DNA of 64,000 nt from Pseudorasbora parva (GCF_024679245.1 NC_090188.1:33694124-33758123), one strand, 5' to 3'. Counted from the first letter of the stretch, positions 1 to 14,765 are shown. The notes: generated by a model not told the origin, from the letters alone. Made by a program: numbers and translations.

Positions 1-1138
1 CCAGATAACCAGGTCCCTCTACTGTCACAAAAAAAAAAAAAAAGAAAAAAAAAAAAAAATTAAGGACCCACTGTTGGACCTTTTGTTCACTTCAACAAAT
101 TCAATTTTCCACAACCCAAACCATCAGGGACAAAACCCAAAATGAGTCGAAGCCGCCAGTCCATCTGATCAGAAGAACCAATTGCAATATGGAGCTGACG
201 CACGCACAGATCAGATTTACACTTGCAAAACTGCAGAGTGGCAGTTTGCAAAACAGAATGGCATCTGCAAAACTCATACAGCACAACACATTTCAAAGGC
301 CTATTAACCATGACACTCGATATCTATTGTGGTTTATCATCAATATCCATAACATCAGATAAGACTTTTGAATAATCCTGAATAAAAATGCTACTGCTGA
401 TAAACTCATCTTCTCTGCCACTCTTTGATGAGTCATCCAAATGTCATGCAAAGGAAATATTCACTTCCTGATGCAAATGCAGATTAAACGCAATGAAATA
501 TGAGTCACATATACTGTTTCCCAGTAAAATGAATAAGTGTACAATAAAAAAAGAAATAGAATGAAAGTGACATACATTGTTTGGACCTGTTTCTGAGGTT
601 AGCTGCCGCTAATGCAAAGTTGCAGATAAGGCCCCAAGTATGCTTTGTTTATTACTTTTGTTTATGTGTAGAGTGTGTGTGACATAGATATCCTCATCTA
701 CCTCTTCTTGGTAAGCTAATTAAAATGCTTGGTGGCAGCATCTTAGCTCAGGGATCACAATCCCAAAACATGACCATTGCTTGCTTCCTTTCTTGGAGAA
801 ATTCCTGGCTAGCAGTTTGGCAAACAGTGCCATTCCACCACTGATGGTGCAGACACAAGGTCTGTGTGGACACAAAGAGATGTTGGAGATGCAGCCTCTA
901 GATCAGTGTGAGATGCAAGTGATCATATGTTCTGCCTCCAGGAGCGGGAGTGAAGCCCGAGAGGATGAAGGAGCTCTTGAACTGGGCCATCTCTGATGTC
1001 TATCCAGGAAAGGCAGGGGTCTGATTTGGGAGTTGGGCCGTAGGGAGTGTGCAATAGAGAGGCACATCAGGGATGTAATCTAGGTGGAATCAGGCCACAC
1101 TAGATCTGGGTCCAATGATCACGTGCCACAGTGTATAT

Positions 1139-1279
<141 letters not shown>

Positions 1280-1280
1280 G

Positions 1281-2165
1281 AATGTTTTTGAAAGAAATTT
1301 CATCTGCTCATCAAGCCTGCATTTATTTGATCAAAAATACAGATTTTTTTATAAATATTGTGATATATTATTACAATTTAAAATGTGTTTTTCAATTTAT
1401 TATACTTTAAATTATCATTTATTTCTCTGATGCAAAGCTGAATTTTCAGGATCGTTACTCCAGTCTTCAGTGTCACATGTGACATCCAGTCTATCACATG
1501 ATCCTTCAGAAATCATTCCAATATTCTGATTTATTATGAGTGTTGGAAACAGATCTGCTGCCTAATATATTTGATGAATAAAAGGTTCAAAAGAACTGCA
1601 TTTATTCAAAATAAAAACTTATTTCAAAATATTTTCAAATAATATAAATCTCCTTTACTATCAATTTTTATCCATTAAACACATCCTTGCTGAATACAAT
1701 TTTTGGTTTATTTAAAAAAAAAGAAAAAAAGAATAAAAGACTGACCCCAAATTACTGACCAGTAGCCTCGTGTATAATGTTGTTACAAACGATTTATATT
1801 TTAAAAACATTTGCTTCTTTTTTTCTTTTTCTTTTTCTTTTTTTTTTACTTTTTATTAATCAAAGTATTATAAAAAAGTATCACCAAAAAAAAAAAAAAA
1901 TTAAGCAGCAGAACTGTTTCCAACTTTGAAAATGATTCATCATATTAGAATGATTTCTGATTAATCATGTGACACTGAAGACTGGAGGAATGATACTGAA
2001 AATTCAGCTTTGTTTCACAGAAATAAATGATCATTTAAAGTATAATAAATTGAAAACCAATTATTTTAAATTGTAGTAATATATCACAAAAGTAAAAGTT
2101 GTTCTGTATTTTTTATCAAATAAATGCAGGCTTGATGAGCAGAAGAAACATCTTTCAAAAACATT
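1281..2165. mobile_element. Foldback (long inverted repeat) non-autonomous element
   Basis: The left arm (about 1281-1590) and right arm (about 1840-2165) are diverged inverted copies. AATGTTTTTGAAAG at 1281 mirrors CTTTCAAAAACATT ending at 2165, and both arms share the words for 'catcaagcctgcatttattt' and 'ccagtcttcagtgtcaca'. I recognise the sequence as a very common cyprinid interspersed repeat, but cannot name the family or superfamily. It abuts the (AT)n run, which may have grown at its edge. Confidence 0.75.
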
Positions 2166-2644
2166 ACAAATAGTAGGCTAATGTGTCCAAACATTTGGCC
2201 TGTACGGTATGTATGTATATATATATATATATGTATATGTATATGTACGTATATATATTGACGTTGGAGGCAACATCAAGATCAAAAAATGTTCAGCTCT
2301 TCATATGATTTCTAGAAAGAGCAATCCCACAGATTACCAAAGAGCTGTCTGCGCCATGGCATTTCAAACAATGACAGGCTAATAGAACTGTGCTATTTTC
2401 AGCTTTGAGTGTTTAATGTGTTCATTTTATTCTAAATAAATGCATCTCGAAGGCCTGATGCCACATTCAATGTGTCTGTCATCATGCCACACTTATATTA
2501 AACATCCCGTATTTAATGTCAGACAGCACAGGATGTCTGTATTTATAAGAAATCTTGTATTAGCTACAGTATAATGGTTTCATCGACATGCAGTCTTTAA
2601 ATGGCATGTAGCGCAATCACAGAATGTTTACAAGTATGTCTTAC

Positions 2645-2708
2645 CTTCACTGGATGATCCAGACAAGTCAATAATGACATAGACCTTTCCCTCTGGCTCC
2701 AAGTCTAT
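2645..2708 (-). CDS. prkce: Protein kinase C epsilon, coding exon 2
   Basis: A 64-base internal exon, read on the minus strand. It is preceded by the acceptor ...tgtccttacag and followed by the donor gtaagac. It encodes 21 codons plus one base, IDLEPEGKVYVIIDLSGSSS then E and G/, which matches from memory the end of the PKC-epsilon C2 domain (residues 117-137). Exon 1 at 42918-43265 ends in phase 0 at the codon for Trp116, so the join gives FEDW-IDLEPEG, the known PKC-epsilon order. The exon leaves phase 1, as expected for this gene. It completes the last strands of the C2 fold before the linker to the pseudosubstrate and C1 domains, which lie outside the window. The combination of sequence, both splice sites and phase makes this secure despite the short length. 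Confidence 0.95.
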
Positions 2709-2714
2709 CTGTAA

Positions 2715-3343
2715 GGACAATCAAAAATGTTTTAGCAGCAGAGCAAAGGCACATCTTCAATAATCTTCACTAGCCTCTGTATTTAATGCAATGTTTTTAA
2801 GAGTCAACTTAATGCATGTGTTCTAGAGTAAACACATATTCTGAAAAAGCAGACTAGATCTTTATAGCAACAATGCTTTAAGACTTTTCTAATGTTGTCG
2901 TTCATGCAGTGTGTTATATAGCTATTTGTAAATGTAAATTGTCTGCAAATTTGTACAGTCGAATGTGCAAGGTAAATAAAGTCATTGTCTCCCAAAAGAA
3001 AGAATTGACTCTAAACTGCTGTTGTTTTGTATTTTTGAATCTCACTGCGTCAAGGTTTTACATCATACGGTTTAACATGCATTTGCATAATACCATCTGT
3101 GTTGTAAATTGTTTTCCCCCGAAACAACTTGACCAGCCCACAAACATTTTACTGACGACTGTTTCTCAAATCTCCGCGTTCAACGCAGGATTCACAAAAT
3201 GCTTGCTCTTGAAAGGTGGGTCAGTACCCGGTTTATTTGGACCAGTTTGCTCCTCAGAATCACATCCTGTAGTATGAATAATTATCAATGTATATATATG
3301 TTCAACCGGTTGTACAAAACATGTAGTTTTGTGTTTTATATTG
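2715..3343. other. Unannotated intronic stretch
   Basis: No gene or repeat structure recognised. The short ORFs at 2909-3277 on both strands have no recognisable domain. Confidence 0.6.
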
Positions 3344-3780
3344 TACACTCACCTAAAGGATTATTAGGAACACCTGTTCAATTTCTCATTAATGCAATTA
3401 TCTAATCAATATCTAATCACATGGCAGTTGCTTCAGTGTATTTAGGGGTGTGGTCCTGGTCAAGAAAATCTCCAAACTCCAAACTGAATGTCAGAATGGG
3501 AAAGAAAGGTGATTTAAGCAATTTTGAGTGTGGCATGGTTGTTAGAGCCAGACGGGTTGGTCTGAGTATTTCACAATCTACTCAGTTACTGGGATTTTTA
3601 CGCACAACCATTTCTAGGGTTTACAAAAGATGGTGTGACAAGAGAAAAACATCCAATATGCGGCAGTCCTGTAGGCGAAAATGCCTTGTTGATGCTAGAG
3701 GTCAGAGGAGAATGGGCCGACTGATTCAAGCTGATAGAAGAGCAACTGGGTACCACTTATCTCCACAACATAGAGATTGA
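3344..3780 (+). mobile_element. Truncated Tc1-like transposon
   Basis: Starts with the teleost Tc1-type terminal sequence TACACTCACCTAAAGGATTA (TA target site at 3344-3345). It then has a leader and the N-terminal part of a transposase. The C-terminal catalytic part and the right terminal repeat are missing. The sequence becomes unrelated soon after 3780, so this is a 3'-truncated copy. Confidence 0.85.
3496..3780 (+). pseudogene. Tc1-like transposase, N-terminal fragment
   Basis: The ATG at 3496 (reading MGKKGDLSNFE) matches the usual start of this Tc1 transposase family better than the upstream in-frame codons from 3421. About 94 codons follow, covering the first helix-turn-helix (residues around ARRVGLSISQS and FLRTTISRVYKRW), a basic GRPR-like region degenerated to RRKC, and the second DNA-binding segment (DARGQRRMGRL). 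The frame ends in a stop (tga 3778-3780) just before the DDE catalytic domain would begin. It therefore cannot encode an active transposase. It is nested in prkce intron 1 on the opposite strand to the host gene. Confidence 0.85.
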
Positions 3781-3789
3781 CAGCAAGAT

Positions 3790-5173
<1,384 letters not shown>

Positions 5174-5520
5174 TGAGGATGTGTGTGGGAGTTGGGTTAG
5201 AGGCGAGCCGTATCATGTTCATGCAGTCAACACAGGTTTTACACAGGATGCACCAGTGCAAAGAAAAAAACAAAACCTGTTGCAAGCACCCTCATAGACA
5301 AAATTCACACTCCAAACCAAAAGTGCCCATATCAATGTTCAGTTACAATAGCTGAGATTCACACAAATTCTCACGGCAAAACAGATTTCATGAGACAAAG
5401 CTGTTAATTAGTAGGCAGAATGTACATTACAGTTTGGGGACAGTAATAGTATATGAATGTCTTTGAAAGAAGCCTTCTTTACTTTACAGGGAGACAATAA
5501 CAGTATAGTTAAACATAATA

Positions 5521-5639
<119 letters not shown>

Positions 5640-7270
5640 ACACATTTCTAAGCCCCCCACAACCCTACTGTCGTGTAAATTAATGTCCTGCCTTTTTCAG
5701 TTGGCCCTTCGTTACTGTTTATGTTCACATGTTGTTCATTGACTTTCCTCGTTATCTCTGTATATTTCCTCTGTTTATTGTTCTGTGTCGTCTTTATGTG
5801 GTTGCTATTTTTTAGTGTTATCTCCTGTGTATTTTAAAATATTGAATTAAAGACTGTTCTTTGTTAAATCCTTCTTTATGCGATTTATTCCAGCCACCGA
5901 TTGTGACAGAGAGGGCATTTTCTAAATTTTCAGCATCATTCAGCGTCACATTTTTGTATCGATGTCGAACAGCTCTGCTTTATATTTGTGTGGAAAACAC
6001 ACTACAATTTCTTTAAAAATAACTTACTTTATACTAAATTTGTTCAAACTATTAATTCAATGATTCATTTGCATCATCAGTTTAAAAAAAAAATCAGAAA
6101 CTGAAAATTAATAAAACATTTTAGTGAAAGGTATGTGACTAAACTTTGCTGTTTATGAACTCATTACTATTTTGATGCATGTAAGTGAAAATATGATTAT
6201 TATTTTAACTAAATTGTTCTATACTTTACTTGTAGCATGTCATTTAACCACTTTGATTTCAATGGCTATACGGTAGATAAAATGGTTTCTCCGATTGGGC
6301 AGGGGAAAAAAATCAACCATTTTAGCCATTTCACAGCAAATAATACATTAAAATATTGGAAATAATCAACTGGAAATAATCACTGGAATCGCAAAAGACA
6401 GAGAATAAAAAAAGAAAAAAAATCTACAAAACCCCTTACAAAAGCAAGAAATGCTGATGAAAGTGGATCGGACAGAGAGCCAATCAGCAGTAGGGGGTGT
6501 GTCCGCTCATGATGAGGGAGGAGAGTGAGCAAGAGGGAGATTTGAAAAATCTGACGAGAATTCACTTTTCAAAAGAGAAAAAGGTCAGAGGGATATCGCT
6601 GGGGAAAAAAGGGTTATGATCAGGCAAGAGCTTTAGGCGTTGCACAGATAGTCGAGGCGCATTCCCGATCACAAAACTCTCCCCTCCACCGTGGCGTGAA
6701 TAAATCACAATCCGAATGCATGAGTTTTAGGTTTTACCCTATGGTTTTATCACTGCGGTGGCCTGCACAAGTGCACATTTATTTTGACGGATTTCCATGT
6801 GTGAAACAGGCAAAGCGAAGGGCGCATGACATACGTCACGACCAAACGTTAGCGATTGGTTATGTCAGATCCAGAGTGGCTCAGGGCAGTTCTGGTAAGA
6901 CCAGGCTAGGCTATGGCAGACTATAATGCAAATTTAGTGAATTTGGCCATCTGTCACAATCGGGTAACTTTCACTGTGTACACCTGGTGCGAATTAAGCC
7001 CCCTTAAACGAAAGCAATGCACATTGGATGTGACGAAACACAAAAGATTTTGGGAGGGGTAACCACATTTCAATAAGAAACAATATTGAGTCTATAGGAC
7101 TATAAAGTTTAAAACTATTAAGTGCTTTATCAGCGGCTGTAACTGCCAACCTCACATCTATTAATGCGGTTCAACCATGGCTTACAAGCCTGCAGTTATC
7201 CGGCCTGCCTGGCTTGCTTGATGCACTGAACTGAAACGGGGAACATACAGGTGCAAAGCATTTGGCTAGG
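5640..7270. other. Unannotated intronic stretch with one dispersed motif
   Basis: No gene recognised. Positions about 6680-6727 (CCTCCACCGTGGCGTGAATA and following) recur in degenerate form at about 62235-62283, so at least that part is a dispersed repeat. The remainder is featureless to the eye. Confidence 0.5.
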
Positions 7271-7379
7271 AGGGACAGGCGGATGGAGGGTTAAAATTAC
7301 GCACTCTGATTGGCCGAAAGCTTTTCACTCCACTCCACTTACACGCTTTGACTCAGCGGCAGAATCAACGTCATAGATT

Positions 7380-7655
7380 GCACTGAAAAAATGGGGTTTG
7401 GGGGTAAAATGTGTATTATTTTGGCAAGGTTGCCTGCTAAAATTCGCACTCCTGAGTCTATATATCACATAATTGAGGTCGCTTTAACCCACGGACATGG
7501 ATAACAACCCCTGGAAAAGAACACAGATTTGGCAACACAGTGCAGTTGAGTTCTGTTGACATTTGAAAAACTAACATTATGCGTCATTTTGTTGCTCTGA
7601 TTGGTTTTAGTTCTAAGCAATAGAGTTCTTTCCTGGTTCGGTTGAAACACGCCCC
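7380..7655. repeat. Dispersed repeat, copy 1 of 2
   Basis: Shares long stretches with 19378-19622, for example TTATTTTGGCAAGGTTGCC, the words for 'tatatatcacataat', and TTTCCTGGTTCGGTTGAAAC at the right edge. Both copies have the same order and orientation. No terminal repeats or coding potential could be made out, and the family is unnamed here. Confidence 0.75.
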
Positions 7656-7689
7656 ATAATCAGAGCCCAAGGGAGCAGTATCAGACTCA

Positions 7690-8780
7690 CTAGAATTGAG
7701 TTTGACCACGTCAGTCTATTCAATAACTTCAGCGGAAGAGAATGAAGTGGGGTCGTCCATACGATCTATGATAAAAACGTAAAAACATTTCAGTTTTAAG
7801 ATTATTATCACATTTATTATCCTGCGCTTTTAATCTCGATTAGGTGCTGATGCATGTTCTACTCAGATTTTTTGTTTATTTTGTATGCTTGTTAATTTTG
7901 TATGTTTATTTTAATATGTTATTTTTGTAGTATTTGTACTATGCATTATTAGTATTATATTTCATTTCTTTGCACAGCACTTTGGGCAACTGTTGTTGCA
8001 TTAAATTGGGCTTTATAAATAAAAAAAAAAAAAAATAAGACCATAAAAACCTCACGCATAAAACTCAAATAATCAAAATGTTTAAAGTAATTTTAAATGG
8101 AGTATGTAATGTCACGCCGCAGGACATTTCTGCTTCCCACAAGTATTTAATATCAACTTCCCAAAAGCTGTTTGCAGAATTAATGAATATTCAAATCAAA
8201 CTTAAATTTTTCAAAGCATTATGTCTTTGAAAGCCCTGAGGCAGCTGTGGGGATTCTTCTCTCCTTACATGATGGAGGATGAATGAATTAGAATTGTACA
8301 AAATCCATACTAGAAGCTCTCCAGAACATTCACACAGTAGGTCACCGGTCTGTAGAATGCTTGCTATAGTGACATGTTTGTTATCCCAGATGACCTTGTG
8401 ACCTTCTCCCTTCCTCCTACTTCCTGTGATGTCATGCCGAAGCTGATCTCTGAATGCTCTATGTCTTGCAGGTGCGACGACACACCAAATATAGCAGCTA
8501 GTTGTAGAAGAAAAGGGGAGTGAGTGAATGTTTAAGTCTGGAAATATTGTGTGTATGTTCTCCCACATATGTGTCTATGTGCACTCATGTACACGAGGGT
8601 GTGGGAGTAAATATTTGCATTAAGACCAGTCTGCAGTGTGCTGCTGAGTAAACGGGACATCTGCACATCACATTAATGAAGGTTGAGGAATTTGTTCATA
8701 AATAAGAAGCAACTGTTGACCTTTTTAGTTGCATCAAAGCTATACGTCATCAGATCAACATATATTATACGTTTCAATCA
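7690..8780. other. Unannotated intronic stretch
   Basis: No recognisable gene or element. Positions 8190-8580 look like single-copy sequence. The minus-strand ORF at 8191-8568 has no domain I recognise and no splice or family support. Confidence 0.5.
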
Positions 8781-8783
8781 AAA

Positions 8784-9907
8784 TTAAAGGGGTGATGAAT
8801 TGAAGAATCAACTTTTGATAAATAAAAGGTCATGGTAATATAAGAATATGCTGTAATTTTGAGAGCTGAAAACTTCCTTGTTACTCAAAGAAAAGCTTTT
8901 ATAGACACCAGGCTCAACAAACGGTCCTGTACTTCATACTGACGTCAGTGTGCGACAAAAAAGCTCTACAGCGCATCTAATCCAGTAGCCCCGCCCACCG
9001 ACTCAAGGAGGGCTCGTGCTAGCTGGTCAACAACAATCTCATGCCGAGAAAGATTTTGATATTGCGCTATTCCAGGTTGTGGAAGAACAGTCGCTGCATA
9101 AGCTTCCTTCTGATCCTAATATTAGGAATGAGTGGTTGATCTTTATTTTTAATGACTTCTGTTCACTGCGGGATCATTTGTAAACAAATCTCCGGTCGAT
9201 GCTGGATTTGGATCTGACAGGAGGAATGGTGCAACACACATATGTGAGTAAAACGTGTTTTTATATGTAATAGTATTGCATTGTTATAGATCGTTTTGCT
9301 TATGCGTACGTGTCTAACAGAGCATACATTTAGCACGCTGGACTCAAACACGTATGGGCCTGGGCTCGCAAGGCCTGGCAGGCCGATGAATCTCTTATTC
9401 TGTTTTTGTTCTGCTATTCTCGCTCACGAGTTGACATCTGAAGGGCGGCGCACACGCCGAACGTGTATGTGTGTGCATGCGGTTCGCGCTTATATCATCC
9501 AATCTTGTGGGCCATGTGACATATAAAAATAATAGTCCAATCAGTTGCGGGTCTATGAGAAATAAAACATTGTGTTTGTTTGATAAAGATGTTTACGAGC
9601 CCTGTGATCGAGAGAATCATTCTGGTTGTCGCTTCTTCCTCATTCTCTCCTCTCCTTCATGTGGACTGACAGCGGAGCTTAAGCTCATTAAATATGCAAA
9701 TCTTATCCAATCCTAGCCGTGGGCGTTTACTTCCAAGTCTCCAGTGCAGCACGCCCATCAGAACCCAGCGTTTTGGAGACAGCCTCAAAACCAGTGTAGA
9801 AAATAGCCTATTATTTATTAGTTATGTTTTTGAATGTAAAAACCACACAAACGTCATTAGTTGACCTCTGGAAAAAAATTTAAAAAGCCAGTTCATGACA
9901 CCTTTAA
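8784..9907. mobile_element. TTAA-flanked non-autonomous element, copy 1
   Basis: Bounded by TTAA at 8784-8787 and 9904-9907. Its ends are imperfectly inverted (AAGGGGTGATGAATTG on the left, CAGTTCATGACACCTT on the right). A TTAA duplication is typical of piggyBac-like and Kolobok-like transposons; which of these applies is inference. A second copy lies inverted at 33287-34434: the words for 'gagctgaaaacttccttgtta' and 'aaaagcttttat' followed by 'gacaccaggc' occur in both. There is no transposase ORF. Confidence 0.8.
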
Positions 9908-10057
9908 GGTATTTTTTAATTTTTTTATTAAGTATATATTTTTAAATGATTGTGCTGCTTTGTTTTTATTGGTTTAATCAGTTTCTACCAGTTTTTTTCT
10001 ATGTCCTCAATGTCCCTATCCAACCTGTTTGAAGTCTTGAAAAAAATGGGTTCCTAA

Positions 10058-10165
10058 AAGGGATAGTTTACCCAAAAGAAAAACCCTCATCCTTTACTCA
10101 CCCTCATGAGGTTTACGAATTGTACGACTTTCTTTCTTGAGAGACCCACAGTTTGTCTTCCATCA
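10058..10165. mobile_element. Fragment of the GGGATAGTTTACCCAAAA repeat family
   Basis: The left terminal part (AAAAGGGATAGTTTACCC, then a degenerate 'actcaccctcatg' block) of the same TTAA family seen complete at 26069-26466. The right end is missing. Confidence 0.7.
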
Positions 10166-11670
10166 CTGTTTAAACTGTGTCTTTACTGTTCTGTTTCTAT
10201 ACATTTATTCAATAATTCAATATTCATGTGAGGTTTGCTGTTTTAAATTTAACTCTAGTTCTTAATAATCTTGTGTATTATTTATTAATCATGGATTAAC
10301 AAGAGTTCATTTTACAAAAATGGCATGTTCCAATTAGCAAGCAGGAAAATGTTTGCATCTCTTTCATGATTTTGTGATTTAAACCAGGTTATTGAAGCGC
10401 TGCTTGAGCGCATTGAAACGTTTGAACTGTATTAGTACACAGCAGTTCTAATTTTTAGACTATTGATGACCTGGTTTTATTTCTCTTAACTGTATTTATT
10501 TACACATTTTAAAGCATAACTGCTTTAATAAACACCTTTTTTGGGACTCTAACATTCCATTTTACAGCCGGTAGTATTTAAAAAAAAAAAAATGGTAAGC
10601 TTATATTTTACATTAAAAACTGTAAACTGATATTCCCAGAATTCGCCGTACTTCACAGAATTCCCTAAACTTCACAATTGAAGCAATTTTGTTTTAATAA
10701 TTATGTATTGCTTAATACTTTTTATTATTAGCTATATGAATAATTTGGATCTTTTTTTTATTGTTGTTGTTTTTTACATTACAATGAAATTCAATGGGGT
10801 CAAATATAACAGTTATAAGTTATTCACTTATAATCTTATTGCCCAGTGAGCAGCTTTTGTTTGGCCTAAAAGAAAGGAAGTACGGAATAACATGACAGTG
10901 GATAAATGATGACAGTAATCCAGCATATAGCGGGGCACGTTAGTCAAGCTCACACCAGCTGACTGTCAGCTGATCACGTCTACCTATAGGAATATGATGT
11001 CTATTACAGCACATATTAGCTCATTTATTATCAGCTGCTATTGCCTTTCTCTGTAGCTGATATCCCTCCTCCATCCCCAGCTCTTCCTGTCGTCAGTCAG
11101 GGTTTGGCATTTCTGATTCCCCTTGAATCAGACTAAATTCCCTAATTTTGTACATTTAAAAATTGACATTAATGATATCTGCAATACATTGTTGCTTCTG
11201 TTCTGGTTACCCTAGGGGGGTTTATCGCTGTTCTCTTTCTCTGCTCTTATCCATGCTAGGCAGCATGTATGTGCAGGGAGTTCTTGCCCAGGACAGAACC
11301 ATACCGCAAATCAATTTGACGATAGTGATCCTGACAGAAATCAAATGTTTAGCTGAACTAGCTGCTTAATTAACTGTACGTTTACTGTAACTTTGATTGT
11401 GGCTGTTTTTACCCAATTTGAGGTTTAATTTCCATCTATTTGGATGATCTTAATGTTTGCTCAACCAGAGATGTTTAACAGAGAAACCGTGCCAACTCCA
11501 GTCTGTCCAAGCTGCTGTAATGCATCAGAGAGGATCTGTGAGGTGGAGATGTGACATGTCTGTTTGACACCATCCAGATGTTCCCTTATTACATATACAG
11601 TATACAGTTAATATTTTTTAAGTAGTACACACATGTAAATCAGCTTATCACCTTTCTATCAACTTATTTC
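10166..11670. other. Unannotated intronic stretch
   Basis: AT-rich sequence with short A and T runs. No gene, paired ends or RNA recognised; the ORF at 11163-11369 has no domain. Confidence 0.5.
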
Positions 11671-11679
11671 TGGCACACA

Positions 11680-11682
<3 letters not shown>

Positions 11683-11747
<65 letters not shown>
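11683..11747. repeat. (AC)n microsatellite
   Basis: About 65 bases of AC repeat. Confidence 0.97.
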
Positions 11748-11750
<3 letters not shown>

Positions 11751-11965
11751 CCTCTATAGATGTAATGTTTTTCTAACTGTACAAACTGTATATTATTTCC
11801 CTAACACTGACCCTACCCATAAACCTACCCATCACAGAAACCTTTCTGCTAATTCTGTGTGATTTACAAGCTTGTTCCCTCATGAGGACCTCAATTTAGG
11901 TCCCCACGGTGACACAAGTCCCCATGAGTCTGTGCATTCAGGTTGAAATCCCTGGGGATAGAAAA
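11748..11965. repeat. Microsatellite-associated dispersed repeat
   Basis: Contains blocks such as CTAACACTGACCCTACCCAT and GGACCTCAATTTAGGTCCCC. I recognise these as a widespread teleost repeat usually found beside CA runs. The family name is not known to me. Confidence 0.5.
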
Positions 11966-12333
11966 ACATGAACACACACATATAAAATGAAATGACTTGG
12001 CTTCAGCCGCTTTCATCTCATCCTCCTCCACATGGATTAGGTATATAAACCTAATCATTTATAAACCTATAATAATTTCTACATAGCAAAGAGACTGAAA
12101 AGAGACTTTTGAGACATTGGAACTTTTTCTTAAATCTCCTTTTCTATGAAATGGCACCAGTAATGTCATATGCTTCCTGTGGAGTTCCAGAAGTGTCTCA
12201 AATTTTGTTCAAATTTGCCAGATACCAAAGTCTGCTATCTAAAGTCAGAGATCTCATAATGTACTTTTCATTGTAATAGGTCTATACTTTTTTTGACATA
12301 CTTATAGGACTTAAGTGCATCTTTATATATAGC

Positions 12334-12804
12334 TGCGTTTCCACCGCAGGAACTTTCTTCAGGAACTAAGGACTTTGGGGTGGTACTCGGTGTGCTTCGG
12401 CCGCAGGGACCAGGGTCTAAATGAAGTTTCGTGTACATATTTCACCCTCAAAAAAGGCCCTGTTCGCGAGGTAGAACTTTTTCAAAGTTCAGGAACTTTT
12501 GGGGGTGAGACTTGTGCGCTGAACATGCTGATTGGTAAAAAAGTTTTAAAAGTCTGTTGTGGTGCGTGCAGTAAGAGTTGTTTGCTATTCGAGCTTTATG
12601 TAAGCTCTATTAAGCTTTTATATGTGAAGGACGAAATCCAGCAGGAACTGGAAGGTCTGGCACAATCCTACGTCACCGGACTAATCTTCACAGTACTTTA
12701 GACCGCAATGGAAACACAGACAGCAACAGGTCTGAGGGAAAAACCTTTCCTGGGAAAAAGGCTCTGGGACAAATTGTTCCAGGTAATTTTGGTGGAAACG
12801 GGGT
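12334..12804. mobile_element. Short inverted-repeat element (GCGTTTCCACC ends)
   Basis: The left end TGCGTTTCCACCGCAGGAAC and right end GGTGGAAACGGGG are inverted with respect to each other. The internal sequence has paired words (CAGGAAC, GGTCT). It is about 470 bp with no transposase. The exact ends and target duplication are unclear. Confidence 0.65.
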
Positions 12805-12805
12805 T

Positions 12806-13240
12806 TATAATTGTATAATTACAACTGTTTTAGAAATACGGTTCAAGTGTACTGCTGTATATAATTGGCAAGCATTATAAAATATTATATTGAATTATTG
12901 AATTATTATATTGAAACTTGTATGTAACACATTTAAATCTATTTGTAATTATTTTAAGTTGCAATTTAGTATATATAAAATATATTAACTTCAAATGCAA
13001 TATTAATTAACATACTACAGTTAATATTATAATTAAGTACTTTACATGTGATTTTGTATTTTAGTCAATATATCAAAATAAGTGTACTTTAAAAGCACAA
13101 CAAGATTATAAAACATTTTAAATGTACTTTAAGCTTAAGCTTACTTTAAAGATTAAGTAGTCTTTTATTTCGGTTATATTATATTATATGCATGCAAGTA
13201 GATTTTTTTATATATACATTTAAGATTTGAAGAACAATAC
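12806..13240. other. AT-rich unannotated stretch
   Basis: Very AT-rich, with no gene or element ends seen. An A-rich tract at 13246-13259 follows. Confidence 0.5.
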
Positions 13241-13276
13241 ACTGTCAAAAAAAAAAAAAGTGCACAATTGTTCCTT

Positions 13277-13901
13277 TTAAAGGGTTAGTTCACCCAAAAA
13301 TAAAAATTATTTCATTAATGACTCACCCTCATGTCGTTCCACACCTGTAAGACCTCTGTTCATCCTCCGAACACAGTTTAAGATATTTTAGATTTAATCT
13401 GAGGGCTTTCTGTCCTTTGAATGTAAGTGTAGGTCCACTTGCTGTCCACGTCCAGAAGGTAATGAAAACATCATCAAAGCAGTCCATATGTGACATCAGT
13501 TGGTTAGTTAGACTCTTTTGAAGCATCGACAATACATTTTGGTCCAAAAATAACAAAAAATACGACTTTATCCAGCATTGTCTTCTCTTCCGTGTTCCTC
13601 AAATAAAGATTCAAACGGTCATGAATCATGATTCAAACTGCTGAAATCACGTGACATTAGCGAATCAATCTGCTGATTCATAACCGTTTGAATCTTTATT
13701 TGAGATTTGAAAACAAACGCAGAAGAGAAGACAATGCTGAATAAAGTCGTATTTTTTGTTATTTTTTGACCAAAATGTATTGTCGACGCTTCAAGAGTCT
13801 AACTAAACAACTGATGTTACATATGGACTACTTTGATGATGTTTTCATTATCTTCTGGACATGGAAGATAATGGGTCATTTTTGGGTGAACTACCCTTTA
13901 A
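13277..13901. mobile_element. TTAA-flanked foldback element
   Basis: TTAA lies at both ends (13277-13280, 13898-13901). The arms are long inverted copies: AGGGTTAGTTCACCCAAAAA against TTTTTGGGTGAACTACCCTT, and further in GCATTGTCTTCTCTTC against GAAGAGAAGACAATGC. A small second palindrome sits at the centre ('caaataaagattcaaacgg'). It is non-autonomous. This same family is element B in the nest at 49299-53288 and serves there as an uninterrupted reference. Confidence 0.88.
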
Positions 13902-13950
13902 GGTACAAGTGGCCATCACTGGGGTGGTACCCTTAAGGGCACATTTCTAA

Positions 13951-14765
13951 GGGTGCTTTCACATCTCTAGTTCGGTTCATTTGGTCCGAACCAAGGGCAA
14001 ACAATTATACATTGTTGCATTTTTCAGCTTTTTTGGTTCCTTTTCACACCACACTGACTGCTTTGGTCCGAACCAGTTGAAATGAACCAAAACTCAGGCC
14101 TGTAACAACATCCACATCACTCAATGGCCATGGCGTATTTCCTAAACTGCTTTTCAATTGGTAAGAATTTACGTGTGGGAAAATTCCAACAGAAGAGGAA
14201 AAGCCGACAAACTACACAACTATGGAGAGACTACGCGGGCTGTTTTTTTCCCTGGCCATAATCTACTACATTATGTGTATTTACCACAGTATGCAAACAG
14301 TACATTTCTATAATGAAGCGCGGATGAGACTTGAAAACAACGTTCTAATGCACTGCAAACGGTGAGCGCACTTCAAGCGGAGGCGTGCATTAATTATTCT
14401 TAACTCTGACATGCTCATCTTCCGAAAATATTGCCAACGATCTATCAGGTAATAATGTCATGCACATAATGTCAGTGCAGCTGACTACGGCAGTTGGTTT
14501 AGTCCAAAAATGATCAGTACTTTTGCCGTTGGATCTGTTCGAGGTCGGATCACGTTTTCACCACAAACGAACCACTCCAGAGTTTGTTTGAAAGCGTAGC
14601 GAGACCAGCTCTTCAAAGAGGTTTTGGTACGCATGTTTGGTCCGCTTTTGGTGCGCACCAAGTGCGATTGCTGCTTTCACACCTGACCAAATGAACCGCA
14701 CCAAAGAGGGAAACAAACTCTAGTACGATTCTACCGAACTAAATCAGGCAGGTGTGAAAGCACCC
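13951..14765. mobile_element. PIF/Harbinger-like non-autonomous element
   Basis: The ends are GGGTGCTTTCACATC and GGTGTGAAAGCACCC, flanked by TAA on both sides (13948-13950, 14766-14768). A 3-bp TWA duplication is characteristic of PIF/Harbinger transposons, hence the assignment by inference. Repeated internal TTTGGTCCGAACC words lie near both ends. No transposase ORF is present. Confidence 0.78.

Noticed and set aside
8191..8568. 125-codon minus-strand ORF
   Set aside because: On the prkce strand but with no match to any part of PKC epsilon that I recall and no domain.
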